This document shows positions 33,234 to 42,038 of a stretch of DNA of 64,000 nucleotides, piece by piece (the stretch's first letter is position 1; the number at the start of each line of letters is the position of its first letter). The DNA lies in NCBI RefSeq assembly GCF_001643775.1, contig NZ_CP011402.1:542001-606000 (forward strand), given 5' to 3'. The notes under the pieces are model-generated. The model was not told the DNA's origin, made no database searches, and saw only the letters and a program-made list of their open reading frames with translations. The DNA comes from Denitrobacterium detoxificans. GTDB taxonomy: Bacteria > Actinomycetota > Coriobacteriia > Coriobacteriales > Eggerthellaceae. Made by a program: the position numbers and the translations under genes.

Positions 33234-34007
33234 CTAGCGAAGGTGAAGCCGCTCCCGCCACGTGGGGCGGCTTTCTTGTGCCTGCTTGCGGCGCTGTGCC
33301 TCGTCGGCGAGGTTCTCGGGCGTGCGGCGCTTGTAGCGAATGGTGCGCACGGGCTGCGCCACCACGTCGGATACCGTTTGCGTGAGATCGTGCGCGGGAG
33401 TGGTATGCCAGCCGAACGCCATGGATCCAAAGCGGATGCCCATGATGAGCAGCAGGCAGATGATGGGCGACCACTCGTCGAGGATGTGGAAGCTCTTCAT
33501 GACGGCGAAGATGGCGGTGCCCACCAGTGCGGCGGTGCCGTAGAGCGAGCCGGGGCGGAAGGCGTTGATCTGCTTGTTCATCATGATGTCGCGCATGACG
33601 CCGCCGCCGATGGAAACCACGGTGCCCAGTACCACGGCGGGTACGATGCCCAGGCCAGCGGAAAGGCCCTTGCCCGCGCTGATGATGGCCCACATGCCCA
33701 CGGACAGGCCATCGACGATGTCGATGACGGGGTTCAGGTAGGTGGTTAGGCGCCCGAAGTAGAACACGATGAATGCCGTGATGACGCAGGCGATGATGAG
33801 TTCGGGGCGTTGGAATGCGTAGATGCCGTAATCTTGCAGCAGGATATCGCGCAGGATGCCGCCGAACAGGCCCATGATGATCGCGATGATCATGGTGCCG
33901 AAGAGGTCGTACTGGGCTCGCGACGCGCTCATGGAACCCGAGATGGCGCCTGTGATGGTGGCGAGCATTTCGAACCAGAATGGAATGGCGAGCACGACTT
34001 CGAGCAC
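33234..34007 (-). CDS. TRIC/UPF0126 family cation channel-like membrane protein
   Basis: 257 residues with about seven membrane helices arranged as two repeats, each with the family's glycine-rich turn: FGGILRDILL in the first and IGGGVMRDIMMNKQINAFRPG in the second. Bacterial TRIC homologues form trimeric K+ channels; physiological roles are poorly known. The C-terminal ~60 residues are a basic cytoplasmic tail. The start is GTG at 34007 with AGGGGG five bases upstream. It converges on the DUF47 gene with only 17 bp between stops and no obvious strong terminator. Confidence 0.9.
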   Translation of the reverse strand: MLEVVLAIPFWFEMLATITGAISGSMSASRAQYDLFGTMIIAIIMGLFGGILRDILLQDYGIYAFQRPELIIACVITAFIVFYFGRLTTYLNPVIDIVDGLSVGMWAIISAGKGLSAGLGIVPAVVLGTVVSIGGGVMRDIMMNKQINAFRPGSLYGTAALVGTAIFAVMKSFHILDEWSPIICLLLIMGIRFGSMAFGWHTTPAHDLTQTVSDVVAQPVRTIRYKRRTPENLADEAQRRKQAQESRPTWRERLHLR

Positions 34008-34176
34008 TGAAACCCCCTTTGCATACGTAACATCGTGCTGCCATCATACCCGCATGGCATGCGGTCGTACCAGCTTGCCGCCAAATCGCGAAGTACCTTC
34101 ACGACGACTGGTTACGGCTTGTTTGTGCACTTTAGTCTGAAAAAGTGCCGCAGTCTGCAGACGGGTCCTTCGATGC

Positions 34177-34185
34177 TGGTATGAT
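34177..34185 (+). promoter_or_regulatory. Extended -10 promoter for lysC
   Basis: TGG-TATGAT, an extended -10 without a good -35, 33 bp upstream of the lysC ATG. Confidence 0.5.
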
Positions 34186-34218
34186 GTGGGTCGTCGAAGG
34201 TCGATCAGAAAGAACCAG

Positions 34219-35499
34219 ATGGCTTTAATCGTAGCTAAATTCGGAGGCACTTCGGTTGCCTCTCCCGAGCGCATCAAAATGGTGGCGCGCCGTCTTATTG
34301 CCATGAAACAGGCTGGTAACGACGTTGTTGCCGTGGTGTCCGCCATGGGCAAGACCACCGACGAACTCGTCGGGCTGGCCTCGTCGCTTTCCAGCAACCC
34401 CCCTGCGCGCGAAATGGACCGCCTGCTTTCCACGGGCGAGCAGGTTTCCATGACGCTTCTGGCCATGGCCATCGAAACGCTGGGCTATCGCGCCATGAGC
34501 TTTTCGGGCCGCCAGGCGGGCATCGAAACCAATACCGAGCACGCCAAGGCGAAGATTCGCCTGGTGCATGCCGACCGCATCAAGAGCGCCATCGAGTCGG
34601 GCATCATTCCGGTAGTCGCCGGCTTCCAGGGCATCGACCAGAATGGCGATATCACCACGCTTGGTCGTGGCGGAAGCGACACCACCGCGGTTGCCGTTGC
34701 CTATGGCATTGGCGCCGATATGTGCGAAATCTATTCCGACGTCGACGGCATCTATACCGCCGACCCGCGCGTCGCTCCGCGTGCCAGCAAGCTCGATGTC
34801 ATCAGTTACGAGGACATGCTCGAGCTTTCCAGCGCCGGTTCCGGCGTGCTTCAGAGCCGCGCGGTGGAATTCGCGCGCAAGTACCAAGTTGTCATTCATT
34901 CCCGCTCGGCGTTTTCCGATGCGCCGGGCACGTTGGTCAAGGAGGCCGATCCTATGATGGAACAGGCGGTCATTACGGGTATCGCCCATGACACGTCCGA
35001 GGTGAAGGTAACCATCCGCGATGCGGACGACACGCCCGGCATTGCCGCCAAGGTGTTTTCCTCGTTGGCCACGAACAACGTCAACGTCGACATGATCATC
35101 CAGAACGTCTCGGAAGACGGCCATACCGACATGACGTTCACCTGCCCCGAAGCCGACCTGCCGCGCGCCCGTTCCGTTGTGGAGCGCCTGCTGCCGAAGA
35201 TTGGCGCGCGTGAGTACCTGGTCGACGAGAGCATCGCGAAGGTCTCCATCGTGGGCACGGGCATGAAGTCCAGCCCGGGCGTTGCCGCGAAGGCGTTCAC
35301 CACGCTCGCGGAAAACAACGTGAACATCGAGCTCATCTCCACGAGCCCCATTCGCCTTTCCGTGGTTGTGAATGCCGAGCAGGTGGAGCTTGCCGTACGT
35401 TGCCTGCATACCGCGTTCGGCCTCGATGCCGATAGCGTGTTCGAGGAGACCATGCTTTCCGCCGAGGAGATTGCGGCCAAGAAGAACAAGGGTCGCTAG
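34219..35499 (+). CDS. lysC: Aspartate kinase (alpha subunit; internal beta start)
   Basis: 426 residues. It phosphorylates aspartate, opening the route to diaminopimelate, lysine, threonine and methionine. The kinase core has VAKFGGTSVA, the GFQGIDQNGDITTLGRGGSDTTAVA block and YSDVDGIYTADPR. Two ACT domains follow from about residue 265, where lysine and threonine inhibition usually act. An internal AAGGAGG (34939-34945) stands eight bases before ATG 34954, in frame, and would give a 181-residue beta subunit made only of the ACT part. ATG 34219 has a weak RBS (AGAAAGAA) but begins exactly at the conserved MALIVAKFGG. Confidence 0.97.
   Translation: MALIVAKFGGTSVASPERIKMVARRLIAMKQAGNDVVAVVSAMGKTTDELVGLASSLSSNPPAREMDRLLSTGEQVSMTLLAMAIETLGYRAMSFSGRQAGIETNTEHAKAKIRLVHADRIKSAIESGIIPVVAGFQGIDQNGDITTLGRGGSDTTAVAVAYGIGADMCEIYSDVDGIYTADPRVAPRASKLDVISYEDMLELSSAGSGVLQSRAVEFARKYQVVIHSRSAFSDAPGTLVKEADPMMEQAVITGIAHDTSEVKVTIRDADDTPGIAAKVFSSLATNNVNVDMIIQNVSEDGHTDMTFTCPEADLPRARSVVERLLPKIGAREYLVDESIAKVSIVGTGMKSSPGVAAKAFTTLAENNVNIELISTSPIRLSVVVNAEQVELAVRCLHTAFGLDADSVFEETMLSAEEIAAKKNKGR
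34939..34956 (+). promoter_or_regulatory. Internal ribosome binding site and start for the LysC beta subunit
   Basis: AAGGAGG at 34939-34945, spacer of eight, then ATG 34954 (and ATG 34957). The start is in the lysC frame, just before the ACT domains. Confidence 0.7.
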
Positions 35500-35544
35500 G
35501 CCCCTTTCAGAATTGCACGATAGGTTACGAAGGAGCGAATGTAC

Positions 35545-36585
35545 ATGGCGTGGACCAAAGAGATGCCGGCTAATCCCGTAGTTGCCGTTTGCGGCGCAAC
35601 CGGCGCAGTGGGGCAGGAATTCCTGAAAGTCCTTCATGATGTTAATTTCCCCGCTTCCGAGGTACGCGCCTTGGCAAGCGCCCGTTCTGCGGGTAAGGAA
35701 GTTCCCTTTGAGGGTTGCGGCCTGCAGAAGCCGGGCAACCTGGTCGTGCAGGAAATGACCCCGGAAAGCTTCCAGGGCGTCGACATCGCGTTGTTCTCCG
35801 CAGGCGCTAGCGTGTCCAAGCAGCTGCGCGAGGCCGTGGTTGCCGCCGGCGCCGTCATGATCGACAACTCGAGCGCCTTCCGCATGGACGAAGACGTGCC
35901 CCTGGTGGTTCCCGAGGTCAATCCCGAAGACGTGGCCTGGCACAATGGCGTCATCGCGAACCCGAACTGCTCCACCATCGAAATGGTTGTTGCCCTGAAG
36001 CCCCTCGCCGAAATCGCTCCCATCAAGCGCGTGGTGGTTTCCACCTACCAGGCTGCCAGCGGCGCGGGCATGCCCGCCATGCTCGAGGTGCAGGAGCAGA
36101 CGCGTCAGTACCTGGCCAACGAGCCCATGAAGGCCGAGGCATTCGCTCATCCCCTGGCGTTTAACTGCATTCCGCGCATCGACGTCATGCTCGAAGACGG
36201 TTCCACCAAGGAAGAGTGGAAGATGGTCGTGGAAACGAAGAAGATCATGCATGCCCCGGAAGTGGGCGTAAGCGCCACGTGCGTGCGCGTGCCCGTCATT
36301 CGCTGCCATGGCGAATCGCTGAACGTCGAGTTCGAAGCTCCCGTGTCGGTGCAGGCTGCCTACGACGCCTGGAAGGCTGCCCCCATGATCGAGGTCATGG
36401 ACGATCCCGCTCAGGACGTGTACCCCATGCCTGGCGCGCTTGCCGGCACCGATCCGGTATACGTGGGCCGCGTGCGCGAAGACGCCTCCGTGCAAAACGG
36501 CCTGAATTTCTGGCTCGTCATGGATCAGATTCGCAAGGGTGCTGCGCTCAACGCCGTTCAGATTGCTCAGCTGCTCCTGCCGTAG
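35545..36585 (+). CDS. asd: Aspartate-semialdehyde dehydrogenase
   Basis: 346 residues. It reduces aspartyl phosphate to the semialdehyde with NADPH. The Rossmann motif is CGATGAVGQEFL at the N-terminus; the active-site Cys is in NPNCSTIEM; the catalytic His lies in CHGESLNVEF with the upstream Gln in STYQAASGAG. AGGAG at 35531-35535 lies nine bases before ATG 35545; ATG 35539 is only three away and less likely. It follows lysC by 45 bp, a classic operon pair. Confidence 0.97.
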   Translation: MAWTKEMPANPVVAVCGATGAVGQEFLKVLHDVNFPASEVRALASARSAGKEVPFEGCGLQKPGNLVVQEMTPESFQGVDIALFSAGASVSKQLREAVVAAGAVMIDNSSAFRMDEDVPLVVPEVNPEDVAWHNGVIANPNCSTIEMVVALKPLAEIAPIKRVVVSTYQAASGAGMPAMLEVQEQTRQYLANEPMKAEAFAHPLAFNCIPRIDVMLEDGSTKEEWKMVVETKKIMHAPEVGVSATCVRVPVIRCHGESLNVEFEAPVSVQAAYDAWKAAPMIEVMDDPAQDVYPMPGALAGTDPVYVGRVREDASVQNGLNFWLVMDQIRKGAALNAVQIAQLLLP

Positions 36586-36607
36586 GCGTTTTTTCATAGC
36601 TCTACTC

Positions 36608-36637
36608 AAGCCCTGTCGTCCATACGGCGGGGCTTTT
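36608..36637 (+). terminator. Rho-independent terminator after asd
   Basis: A 12-bp stem (36608-36619 with 36624-36635, two wobbles), loop CCAT, T-rich tail through 36645. Confidence 0.85.
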
Positions 36638-36801
36638 CGTTTTCTCGCCCCCTTTATGTGCCCAAACTTGGAAAACCCCGCCAAATAGCTGGGCAAAGAG
36701 CGGTAGAATTGAAACATAACGAGTGCTATAGCGTTTTGGCGAGAATGGGGCAAGCCAAGCGACACCTCACCCGCCGACTTCAATACGAGGGAGGAACGCC
36801 G

Positions 36802-39372
36802 ATGATGGAAAAGAAAGCACATCTTTCTGGGGGGATCGACGTACCCGGGCTCATGGGTCCGGAAGCTCAGGCGCGCATGGCGGCACGCTGCCCGTACATG
36901 CAGAATCGTGAATTATCCTGGCTCACGTTCAACGAGCGCGTTCTCGACCAGGGCGCTGACGAAACGGTGCCGTTGCTCGAGCGCCTGCAGTTCGTCTCCA
37001 TCTTTTGGAGCAACCTGCAGGAGTTCTTCATGGTGCGCGTGGGCAGCCTTACCGATCTGTCGCTCCTGAAAAAGGAAATTATCGACACCAAATCGAACAT
37101 GACGCCTAGCGAGCAGCTCGACGCCATCTATGCGCGTTGCCACGAGCTGTATCCGCAGCAAGAGCGCATCTACAACGAGGTCCAAAGCCAGCTGGCCGAA
37201 GCTGGCGTGCGTCATCTCTCGTACGCCCAGCTCGACGACGACCAGCGTGCCTACGTCACCGATTGGCTGAAGACGAACGTCTCGCCCTTCCTAAGCCCGC
37301 AGATCATCAACGCGCGTCATCCGTTCCCGCATTTGGAGAACGGCGCGCTCTACATCGTCGTGCGCCTGGTGGAATCCACCACGAAGAAGAAGTCCGACAT
37401 GACGAAGGAAGAGCGTCGCGCTCTGAAAGAGCAGCGTAAGAAGGTGAAGAACCAGGGTGCCGAAGGCGTTACGCTGGGCATCATCCCGCTTCCCGCGAAG
37501 TCCCCGCGCCTCATCAAGGTGCCGGGCGAGGGCGTGAACTACGTGCTGCTGGAAGACGCCATCGAGGCAAACGTGGCCGACGTGTTCTCCATGTACACGG
37601 TGAAGCACACCAACGTCATCTGCGTAACGCGCAATGCCGACCTTGACGCCACCGAAGGCGCCGACGAACGCGAAGAAGACTATCGCGAGCACATGAAGAA
37701 GATCCTGAAGCGCCGTGGTCGCTTGGCTCCGGTGCGCCTGGAGAGCAAGCGTAAGCTGTCTTCCACGGTGGGCGAGTTCCTCATGTCGCGTCTCGGCCTG
37801 AAGCCGCATCAGTGCTTCGTTACCAGCGTCCCGTTGAACATGGGGTTCGTGTTCGGCCTGCCGGGTATGGTCGACGACGTAACGCGGTCCCAGCTTACCA
37901 GCGTTCCGTTCACACCGTGCTGGCCGGGGCAGTTCAAGCGCTCGCGTCGCATCATCGAGCAGGTGCAGGAACGCGACGTGTTGCTCTCGTATCCGTATGA
38001 GAGCATGGATCCCTTCGTACAGCTGCTGCGCGAAGCCGCTGCCGACCCCGACGTAGTGTCCATCAAGATCACGCTGTATCGCCTGGCAAGCCAGTCGCAC
38101 TTGGCGGAGGCGCTTATTTCCGCAGCGGAAGTGGGCAAGGAGGTTACGGCACTGTTCGAGCTGCGTGCCCGTTTCGACGAGAGCAACAACATCGAATGGT
38201 CGCAGCGCTTCGAGGAAGCGGGCTGCAACGTCATCTACGGCTTCCACGACTATAAGGTGCATAGCAAGATCTGCTGCATCACGCGTCAGACGGCCGACGG
38301 CCTGCAGCACATTACCCAGCTGGGCACGGGCAACTACAACGAGAAGACGGCCAAGCTCTATACCGACTTCAGCTACATTACGGTCGATCCGCGCATTGGC
38401 CGCGACGCCGTGGAGTTCTTCCGCAACATGGGCCTGGAAAACGCGTCGCGTAACTACGAAACGCTTTGGGTTGCTCCGTTGCAGATCAAGCAGAACATCA
38501 TCGATGGCATCGACGAGCAGATCGAGCTCGCGCGTGCAGGGCAGAAATGCGGCTTGTTCTTCAAGACGAACTCCATCACCGATAAGCAGGTAATCGAAAA
38601 GATCGCGGAAGCCAGCCAGGCGGGCGTGCCCGTTACGCTGCTGGTGCGTGGCATTAGCTGCCTGGTCCCGCAGGTGCCCAACCTCACCGACAACGTGCGT
38701 GTGGTTTCCATCGTGGGTCGTCTGCTCGAGCATAGCCGCATCTACGGGTTCGGCCCGCGCGAGAGCATGCGCATCTACCTTTCCAGCGCCGACCTCATGA
38801 CGCGCAACATGGACAAGCGCGTGGAAATCGCCTGGCCCGTGGAGGACGAGGAATGCCGCCGACGTGTGTTCGCCTTCATCGACGCCTGCATGCACGACAA
38901 CATGAAGCTGCGCGAGCTGCGCGCCGACGGCACGTACACGCCGTTGCGTGCCTTCTTGGGCGAGGGCGATACGCCGTATAACGCCCATGAGGCGCTCATT
39001 CAGGCGGCTGCTGCGGAATCGAAGGCCGCTCACGAGGAAGAGCTTTCGGGCAAGACGGCGTTCGAGAAGCTCAGCATGCAAGCGCAGGAATCGCGCCGTG
39101 CGCAGGTTCGCGCGCGTCAGGCCAGCAATCTCGAGGAAATCTATCGCGAGGCGCTCAACCACGAGGTCGTCAGCGAAAACGATGCGTCGCTCGAGCCGTA
39201 CGTGAAGGCTGCCGTTCAGGCGGTTTCGGCCATCGAGGGCGTTGACGCGGCAACCATGGTGCCCGCGGTTGCTGCGGCCATTGCCGCCGCCATGCCAGCG
39301 GCGCAGGCTGCCAACGATGCGGGTCAGAAGAGTCCCAAAGACGAAGAATTCGACGGGGAAGCGTCGGAATAG
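36802..39372 (+). CDS. ppk: Polyphosphate kinase 1
   Basis: 856 residues, longer than the usual ~690-720. It reversibly polymerises the ATP gamma-phosphate into polyphosphate at the membrane or cytoplasm. The N-terminal block RELSWLTFNERVLDQ, the autophosphorylated His487 in the HSKICCI motif, the second His region, and the LGTGNYNEKTAKLYTDFSY block are intact. A Lys-rich insertion lies around residues 195-220 and the C-terminal ~120 residues are an Ala-rich extension with no recognised domain. I chose ATG 36802 because GGAGG ends seven bases upstream. Confidence 0.96.
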   Translation: MMEKKAHLSGGIDVPGLMGPEAQARMAARCPYMQNRELSWLTFNERVLDQGADETVPLLERLQFVSIFWSNLQEFFMVRVGSLTDLSLLKKEIIDTKSNMTPSEQLDAIYARCHELYPQQERIYNEVQSQLAEAGVRHLSYAQLDDDQRAYVTDWLKTNVSPFLSPQIINARHPFPHLENGALYIVVRLVESTTKKKSDMTKEERRALKEQRKKVKNQGAEGVTLGIIPLPAKSPRLIKVPGEGVNYVLLEDAIEANVADVFSMYTVKHTNVICVTRNADLDATEGADEREEDYREHMKKILKRRGRLAPVRLESKRKLSSTVGEFLMSRLGLKPHQCFVTSVPLNMGFVFGLPGMVDDVTRSQLTSVPFTPCWPGQFKRSRRIIEQVQERDVLLSYPYESMDPFVQLLREAAADPDVVSIKITLYRLASQSHLAEALISAAEVGKEVTALFELRARFDESNNIEWSQRFEEAGCNVIYGFHDYKVHSKICCITRQTADGLQHITQLGTGNYNEKTAKLYTDFSYITVDPRIGRDAVEFFRNMGLENASRNYETLWVAPLQIKQNIIDGIDEQIELARAGQKCGLFFKTNSITDKQVIEKIAEASQAGVPVTLLVRGISCLVPQVPNLTDNVRVVSIVGRLLEHSRIYGFGPRESMRIYLSSADLMTRNMDKRVEIAWPVEDEECRRRVFAFIDACMHDNMKLRELRADGTYTPLRAFLGEGDTPYNAHEALIQAAAAESKAAHEEELSGKTAFEKLSMQAQESRRAQVRARQASNLEEIYREALNHEVVSENDASLEPYVKAAVQAVSAIEGVDAATMVPAVAAAIAAAMPAAQAANDAGQKSPKDEEFDGEASE

Positions 39373-39388
39373 GCCGAACAACGAGAGG

Positions 39389-39420
39389 CGGGGCGCCGTT
39401 CATCACGGCGCCCCGTTAGT
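39389..39420 (+). terminator. Hairpin terminator between ppk and the PPK2 gene
   Basis: An 11-bp perfect stem (39389-39399 with 39405-39415), loop TCATC, short T-containing tail. It is probably a partial terminator, since the next gene is in the same pathway and orientation. Confidence 0.7.
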
Positions 39421-39458
39421 TTGGAGCGCATTCGCACATGCGCGGAGGGAGTGCAGGC

Positions 39459-41144
39459 ATGCTGGATAAGATCGACTTCAACGTGGCCCCCATCACGAAG
39501 GAAGAGTACAAGCCCATTCACGACGACCTGATCAAGAAGCTCGTCGTGCTGCAGCAGGAGGCTCACAACAAGGGCATTGGCCTGGTCGTGCTGTTCGAGG
39601 GCTGGAACGGAGCAGGCAAGGGCGGTCGCATTTCCGATTTGCTGTACTATCTCGACGCGCGCGCCACGAACGTGTGCGTTACCGAAAGCTTCGACCCGAA
39701 GGAGGCCAAGCGCTTCCGCAAGAAGGGTTACGATTCCACGGGCTTCTATCCCCTCATGCAGGAGTTCTGGAAGGAGTTGGGGCCGCGTGGCAACATGACG
39801 TTTTACGACCGTGGTTGGTATGCCAAGGGGATGGAGCATCTGTCGGGTCATGCGCACGGGTCCATGCGCAATCTGGGGAAGGCGATCAGCGACGAGCAGC
39901 TGATGCGCTATGCCGAAACCACCAAGGCGTTCGAGCGCCAGCTGGTCAACGACGGCTACATCGTGGTGAAGTTTTTCCTGCATATTGGCAAGAAGACCCA
40001 GCGTCGCCGCCTGCGCGCGCTTGCCTCGAACGAGGCGACGGCCTGGCGCGTGGACGACAGCGAGCTCGAAGCCACGAAGCACTACGACGACGTCTATCAG
40101 TTCTTCGATAGGATGCTTCCGCTCACCAATTACGATTTCGCACCCTGGGTGGTGCTGAACGGGGAGGACAAGCGACGTGCGAACCTGGGCATCGTGCGCA
40201 CGCTGGTGAACGCGCTCGATGAGGCGGTCCATTCCGCGCCCGATCCCGAAGCAGCCGCTGCTGCCGCGAAGGCCGCGGCGAACTCGGCGGGTGGCAATGC
40301 CCAGGCGCAGGCCGACGAACGCGAGCGCACCCCCGAGCAGCAGGCGGAAGTACGTGCTGCCAACGAAGCGCAAGCCCAGGCCCAATCGGCATTGGCTCCC
40401 GCTTCGTCGCGCTTCACCATCGTGAGCGATCATCCCACCCTGAAGGGCGTCGACTATCATCTGCGCTTGGATCCTGAACAGTATCGCACTCAGCTGAAGC
40501 AGGAGCAGAAGCGCCTGTACAACCTCGAGCTGGAAATGTACCAGAAGCGCGTGCCACTTATCCTCATGTACGAGGGGCAAGATGCTGCTGGCAAGGGCGG
40601 TTCCATCAAGCGCGTAGCGCAGGCGCTCGATGCTCGCGCGTACACGATTTTCCCCAGTCCGGCGCCCACCAAGCCCGAGCTCATGCATCCGTTCTTGTGG
40701 CGCTACTGGACGCGTCTGCCCAAGGCGGGTCATGTGGGCATTTACGACCGCAGCTGGTATGGCCGCGTGCTCGTGGAGCGCGTGGAGGGGTTCGCCTCGC
40801 CTGCGGAATGGGCGCGCGCGTACGATGAAATCAACGAATTCGAGCGTGACCTCACCAAATGGGGTGCTATCCTGCTTAAGTTCTGGGTCGAAATCGACCG
40901 CGAAGAGCAGATGAGGCGCTTCCAGGCCCGTGCCGACGATCCGAACAAGCAATGGAAGATCACCGAGGAAGATTGGCGCAATCGCGACAAGTATCCCCAG
41001 TATTGCGAGGCCGTGGAAGACATGTTCAGACTCACGTCTACCGAATTCGCCCCGTGGATCATCCTGGAGAGCAATGACAAGCGTTACGCCCGCGTGAAGG
41101 CGCTGCGCATCATTAATGATGCGCTCGAAGCGCGTCTGCACTAA
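39459..41144 (+). CDS. Two-domain PPK2-family polyphosphate:AMP phosphotransferase
   Basis: 561 residues with two PPK2 domains. Domain 1 (residues ~1-265) has Walker A GWNGAGKGG and lid DRGWYAKG. Domain 2 (~320-561) has GQDAAGKGG and DRSWYGRVLVERV. A ~60-residue Ala/Gln-rich linker joins them. Duplicated PPK2 proteins (class II, PAP) phosphorylate AMP to ADP using polyphosphate. ATG 39459 has GGAGGGAG eight bases upstream. It follows ppk1, so synthesis and use of polyphosphate are encoded together. Confidence 0.92.
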   Translation: MLDKIDFNVAPITKEEYKPIHDDLIKKLVVLQQEAHNKGIGLVVLFEGWNGAGKGGRISDLLYYLDARATNVCVTESFDPKEAKRFRKKGYDSTGFYPLMQEFWKELGPRGNMTFYDRGWYAKGMEHLSGHAHGSMRNLGKAISDEQLMRYAETTKAFERQLVNDGYIVVKFFLHIGKKTQRRRLRALASNEATAWRVDDSELEATKHYDDVYQFFDRMLPLTNYDFAPWVVLNGEDKRRANLGIVRTLVNALDEAVHSAPDPEAAAAAAKAAANSAGGNAQAQADERERTPEQQAEVRAANEAQAQAQSALAPASSRFTIVSDHPTLKGVDYHLRLDPEQYRTQLKQEQKRLYNLELEMYQKRVPLILMYEGQDAAGKGGSIKRVAQALDARAYTIFPSPAPTKPELMHPFLWRYWTRLPKAGHVGIYDRSWYGRVLVERVEGFASPAEWARAYDEINEFERDLTKWGAILLKFWVEIDREEQMRRFQARADDPNKQWKITEEDWRNRDKYPQYCEAVEDMFRLTSTEFAPWIILESNDKRYARVKALRIINDALEARLH

Positions 41145-41165
41145 GCCGTGGTCGGGAGGTTCGAA

Positions 41166-42038
41166 GTGAGTGAGCAGGTAAACGAGGACAATCAGAGCAA
41201 GAAGCGCAAGCGCGCTATCTGGCGCGTTGTGTTCTGGATTGCGCTCGTCGTGTTCGTGGTGGCGGCTGGCGCGCTTGCCTACATCATGTGGGGCTACTGG
41301 TCGGCCAGCAAGACGTACGACGACATCGCGTCGAACGCGTTCAAGGCCGAAAGTCAGGACGTCTCGGAGCTTTCGAAGCTTACCGTCGATTGGGATTACC
41401 TGCGCTCGGTGAACCCCGATGTCGTGGCGTGGGTCTACATTCCCGATACCGAAGTGAACTATCCCGTGGTGCAGGGTAGCGACAACGAAGAGTACCTGCA
41501 CAAGGACTTTGGCGAGGGCGAGGGCTTTGCTGCGCGTGGCGGCACGATCTTCCTGGATGTGGCCGACAAGAACGATATGTCCAGCCAGAACAACGTGCTC
41601 TACGGGCATCACATGCGCGATGGCTCGATGTTCGCCGTGCTTTCCGATAGCTATATCGACCAGGACTTTTTCGATGCGCATCGCACCATCTACGTGCTTA
41701 CGCCCACCAGGAACTACAAGTGCAGCGCCTTCTCGCTCGTGCTCACCGATGGGTGGGATGCCATCGTGGAAACCGACTTCACCACGGCTGATGGATGCGC
41801 CCAGTACGTGCAGGACAAGATAGAGCGAAGCGTGGTCGAGCCCACGGGTGGCTTCCCCAGTGCCACCAGCGTTACGAAACTATTCTCGTTTTCCACGTGT
41901 GACTACCAGGAAACCAATGGTCGTGCTGTATTGTTTTCGCAAGTAGTCGAAACTGCCGTTCCAAATGCGGATAATAGCGGTAGTGAAACCAATCAAGACG
42001 CAGCGGTCATACAGAACGCTGCGAAGGAGGGTGCATGA
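41166..42038 (+). CDS. Class B sortase
   Basis: 290 residues. One N-terminal membrane anchor (~res 20-45) precedes the extracellular sortase domain. The catalytic residues are His148 or 149 in LYGHHM, Cys245 in FSTCDY and Arg253 in NGRAVLF. The IPDTEVNYPVVQG start and the long helix before the Cys are class B traits. It cleaves and anchors surface proteins to peptidoglycan, but no substrate or pilus gene is visible in the window. GTG 41166 follows GGGAGG. Its stop overlaps the purF ATG by four bases (ATGA), an odd partner for a purine operon. Confidence 0.92.
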   Translation: MSEQVNEDNQSKKRKRAIWRVVFWIALVVFVVAAGALAYIMWGYWSASKTYDDIASNAFKAESQDVSELSKLTVDWDYLRSVNPDVVAWVYIPDTEVNYPVVQGSDNEEYLHKDFGEGEGFAARGGTIFLDVADKNDMSSQNNVLYGHHMRDGSMFAVLSDSYIDQDFFDAHRTIYVLTPTRNYKCSAFSLVLTDGWDAIVETDFTTADGCAQYVQDKIERSVVEPTGGFPSATSVTKLFSFSTCDYQETNGRAVLFSQVVETAVPNADNSGSETNQDAAVIQNAAKEGA

